Both the position numbers and the translations under genes were made by a program. 64,000 nucleotides of DNA from Rhodospirillales bacterium (GTDB taxonomy: Bacteria; Pseudomonadota; Alphaproteobacteria; Rhodospirillales; Shumkoniaceae), in the NCBI GenBank assembly GCA_018432935.1, contig JAHDSF010000030.1, positions 1 through 64,000 of the forward strand, read 5' to 3'. A model generated the notes under the pieces. The model searched no databases. It had not been told where the DNA came from and saw nothing but the letters and a program-made list of their open reading frames with translations. Below, in pieces: positions 62,048 to 64,000 of the stretch. Numbering within the stretch: the stretch's first letter is position 1; each line of letters begins with the position of its first letter.

Positions 62048-62554
62048 TCACGCAGCCTCCACCATATGGGCTAGCGCGTCCTGGTCCTCCCCGTTCATGG
62101 GGATGAGATTGTCGATCTGATACCGGTGCCGCGCCGTGATGTACTCCTTCACGAAGGATTTCTCCTCCTCGCCAAGGGCCTGGTCGTTCACCATTACATT
62201 GAAGCCGTTGAAGAAGCGCAGGTCGTCGACTTCGAGGACCTTCCCTCGGTACTGAGCCACAGCCAACTCAATGTAGTCCCGCAAGCCATAGTGGAGGATC
62301 AGGGAGCCGCGTGTCATCCCCCGGGTGCGCTGCCTTTCGGCGAAGTTCCACACCTTCAGTGTGCTGTACCGGATTTTGAGCTCATTGATCTGCCGCTGCT
62401 GTTCCTGCATGGCCTTTCGAAGGGTTTCGATTTCTCGCTGGAGGACACGAACCTGCTCCTTCAGCCGGTTGATCTCCGGTTGCCGGGACAGAACGCCGAT
62501 CGTTATGCCACCAGCGGCAGTAAGCAGGAGGGGAATGAGGAACGGGATGGGCAT
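62048..62554 (-). CDS. Membrane-anchored coiled-coil protein (168 aa)
   Basis: Starts MPIPFLIPLLLTAAGGITIG (one N-terminal helix), followed by a 45-residue coiled coil (INRLKEQVRVLQREIETLRK), then a soluble C-terminal domain of about 90 residues. AGGTGA lies five bases before ATG 62554. The start is adjacent to the previous stop (62559). Not recognised; it may be a membrane anchor or sensor for the operon. Confidence 0.65.
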   Translation of the reverse strand: MPIPFLIPLLLTAAGGITIGVLSRQPEINRLKEQVRVLQREIETLRKAMQEQQRQINELKIRYSTLKVWNFAERQRTRGMTRGSLILHYGLRDYIELAVAQYRGKVLEVDDLRFFNGFNVMVNDQALGEEEKSFVKEYITARHRYQIDNLIPMNGEDQDALAHMVEAA

Positions 62555-62558
62555 TGGA

Positions 62559-63632
62559 TCACCTGTCGAATAGGCCTTCGAGCGAATACATGCGGGCATC
62601 GAAATCTCTGAGTTCGGTCAGGTATCCCGCGCCCCCCGGATGGCTGACGAGGTCACGCCCCGAAGCGAACACCTCGGCCTCCAGCCTGGCATTTTCGAGA
62701 CAGAGCCTTTCGGTGGCCTGCTCGAGGACAGCAATGTCTCTGTAATTCAGCCGATAGAGCGAATAGATCTCCTTTACGACCATGAATGCCGTCGGCCAGC
62801 TTATAAACGGCACCCCGGTCTTTAGGACGCCGATCGCCGCCTTCCCGAAGAACTGAGAGGAATAGGCGATGGCCCTGACTTGGCTGGCGGCAGCCTCGTC
62901 GTCCTTGTTCAGGGCGTGGTTGTGTATGGCGCACAGGGCGGACGTCAGGCCTGTCGTGGCGATATCGGCAAACTTGATCGTGAAAAGGTTACCGAACGCT
63001 TCGGTAATATCCGCCGCATTCCCTCCGTTCGTGGCCGCCCGCGCCACGTCCCATAGCGTGTTTCCCAGCTTGCCGTTGTCTCCGACGTAGTCGAAGAAGG
63101 AGTGGAACGGGATCGGCAAACCCTGGTTCGAGAACGTGTCAGCCACCAAGTGCCGGAACACCTGCGCGATCCCGCCGAGAATGCTCCCCCGCTGTCTCAT
63201 GAGCAGTACGAACGGGTTGTCCGGCCCCAGCGAGAAGATGTCGTGGCCCCACATTAGGCGGTGGGCGCCCGGCCAAAGCGGATTACCGGCTCGGTCGATG
63301 TACTCCCCATCGACCTTGTCAAGAAGGTCGCCCTTGTGCCCCAGGAGAAAACGGACAATCCGTTCGAAAGCGTTCTTTGGTTTGTCGTCTGTCTGCGCGA
63401 TTTGGTGAATGTCGTTCAAGAACTTTTTGACTGCCTCGGATGAGGATATCAGCGCGCCAGCCCCGCCGTAGATCGCGGGCAGGATGAAGTTGCGGGGATC
63501 ATTCGAGGGTGGCGACACCTGCCCGAGGCTCGACAGCGCCCTCTCGACCACCGAAAGCTGCTCCGCGAATCCCCCACGCAATGCATCCAGTTGCCGGATG
63601 GATAGCTCGCAGGCACATGCCAGGTTGTTCAT
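62559..63632 (-). CDS. Unrecognised His/Asp-rich protein (357 aa)
   Basis: Starts MNNLACACELSIRQLDALRG. A Gly-rich hydrophobic segment follows (LPAIYGGAGALISSSEA), then a His/Asp-rich core with LMWGHDIFSLGPDNPF and FRHLVADTFSNQGLPIP ... FDYVGD. The ordered His and Asp residues look like a metal-dependent enzyme site. A hydrophobic stretch lies near FISWPTAFMVVKEIYSL, followed by a coiled tail. I cannot assign a family. GGGGGGG precedes ATG 63632, and the start overlaps the preceding stop (ATGA). Confidence 0.65.
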   Translation of the reverse strand: MNNLACACELSIRQLDALRGGFAEQLSVVERALSSLGQVSPPSNDPRNFILPAIYGGAGALISSSEAVKKFLNDIHQIAQTDDKPKNAFERIVRFLLGHKGDLLDKVDGEYIDRAGNPLWPGAHRLMWGHDIFSLGPDNPFVLLMRQRGSILGGIAQVFRHLVADTFSNQGLPIPFHSFFDYVGDNGKLGNTLWDVARAATNGGNAADITEAFGNLFTIKFADIATTGLTSALCAIHNHALNKDDEAAASQVRAIAYSSQFFGKAAIGVLKTGVPFISWPTAFMVVKEIYSLYRLNYRDIAVLEQATERLCLENARLEAEVFASGRDLVSHPGGAGYLTELRDFDARMYSLEGLFDR

Positions 63633-63901
63633 TCGGCCCCCCCCAACGCGTAGGCGACCACGAGCAACGCAGATACGAGAGTGTTCGCGTGAGTGCCGAA
63701 CTTGACGTCCATTTCCTCGGCGATGCTGTTCTCGATCTCGATCTCCACCCACGTGTCCTCCGCCTCGGCAAGGCTGCAGACCAGTTTCACGTTCTTGTTT
63801 CTTTTGGAGAGGTAGCCCAGCACCCAATTTAAGGTGACGTTGATGTTGCGTTCGCTTTGGCCGGATGCGTCATAGACGCGCTGGGATACCTTGCACTTCA
63901 T
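63629..63901 (-). CDS. Hypothetical protein (90 aa)
   Basis: I choose ATG 63901 (MKCKVSQRVYDASGQSERNI) because GGAG lies six to seven bases upstream; ATG 63913 would add four residues. The first ~60 residues alternate as a beta-rich domain, and the last ~20 are hydrophobic (LVSALLVVAYALGG), possibly a membrane anchor. Coupled to the 357-residue gene. Confidence 0.6.
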   Translation of the reverse strand: MKCKVSQRVYDASGQSERNINVTLNWVLGYLSKRNKNVKLVCSLAEAEDTWVEIEIENSIAEEMDVKFGTHANTLVSALLVVAYALGGAE

Positions 63902-64000
63902 CGCATTCTCCATTCCAGATCGTGCGGACGTCGACGATGTTCGCCAGCCCGCCGAAGCTCCATACCCAGGCGTTCAACTCCTTGTCGCTGGTCGAGGTGA
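63870..64000 (-). CDS. 3' end of an upstream gene (partial)
   Basis: A frame open from the window edge to a TGA at 63872-63870 encodes LNAWVWSFGGLANIVDVRTIW and has the GC-rich third positions of a real gene, unlike the two other frames. It overlaps the next start by 32 bp. Only 43 codons are visible, so nothing can be said of function. Confidence 0.45.
   Translation of the reverse strand, partial: TSTSDKELNAWVWSFGGLANIVDVRTIWNGECDEVQGIPARL

Larger units (their letters stand above)
45759..64000. mobile_element. Integrative, probably mobilizable island at tRNA-Val (right end outside window)
   Basis: Evidence: tyrosine integrase pointing at the tRNA 3' end, excisionase-like gene, replication-type AAA+ ATPase, defence genes, relaxase with accessory genes and a candidate oriT. 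Codon use and GC are lower than in the core. I did not find by eye a second copy of the tRNA 3' end within the window, so the far attachment site must lie beyond 64,000, or the island is degraded. No type IV secretion genes are seen, which favours a mobilizable rather than self-conjugative element, at least in the visible part. Confidence 0.75.

Overview
The window is a high-GC chromosomal segment of an alphaproteobacterium, most likely Rhodospirillales-like. The best support is the block amiC, mrcA, prfB divergent from a long-tailed RNase E gene, together with glmU-glmS and many TRAP/amidohydrolase-type genes. No rRNA operon or CRISPR array is visible. There is one tRNA, tRNA-Val(CAC).

Layout. 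Positions 1-124 hold the right end of an IS3-family element. From 181 to 9,715 is core genome: an enoyl-CoA hydratase, release factor 2 with its programmed +1 frameshift, a class A penicillin-binding protein, an AMIN-type amidase and RNase E. An approximately 3.4-kb IS1595-family element (9,770-13,151) has inserted exactly in the U-tract of the rne terminator. It carries passengers: a KilA-N protein, a PIN-domain protein, an unknown partner and a small protein. Next come an orphan phage terminase large subunit, a GNAT/C39-peptidase fusion paired with a RimK-like ATP-grasp ligase, an Lrp regulator divergent from cysJ-cysI, an AbrB-type membrane protein, a methyltransferase, two small membrane proteins and a KdpE/KdpD pair whose KdpD lacks its N-terminal sensor domain. 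From 27.6 to 33.6 kb a LysR-controlled operon encodes a DctQ-DctM-DctP TRAP transporter, a creatininase-family amidohydrolase and an M20 amidohydrolase. This looks like uptake and hydrolysis of an amide or cyclic amide. From 33.7 to 45.6 kb there is cell-envelope metabolism: a D,D-carboxypeptidase, a TPR glycosyltransferase, GlmS, GlmU, a HpnK-like deacetylase, a GtrB-like glycosyltransferase, phosphoglycolate phosphatase, a beta-carbonic anhydrase and a DUF305 protein.

From tRNA-Val(CAC) at 45,759 to the window edge the sequence is an integrative, probably mobilizable, island. It has a tyrosine integrase ending at the tRNA, an excisionase-like protein, an AAA+ ATPase next to a symmetric array of 9-bp repeats (a candidate origin or operator), a defence module, and a mobilization module (MobQ-type relaxase, two accessory genes, a candidate oriT). 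The window ends in a compact operon of unrecognised genes, two of them encoding membrane proteins.

The defence module (about 51.5-59.3 kb) is the most interesting part. It combines two different GHKL (MutL/MORC/Hsp90-type) ATPases, a 5-methylcytosine DNA methyltransferase, a Vsr endonuclease, an HNH nuclease and two tiny overlapping or coupled proteins. A small HTH gene with a palindromic, almost leaderless promoter precedes the methyltransferase. GHKL ATPases in restriction-modification neighbourhoods are known, but this gene set, with paired ATPases and small proteins, deserves testing as a complete anti-phage system. All functions are inferred from reading the sequence; no database search was run.
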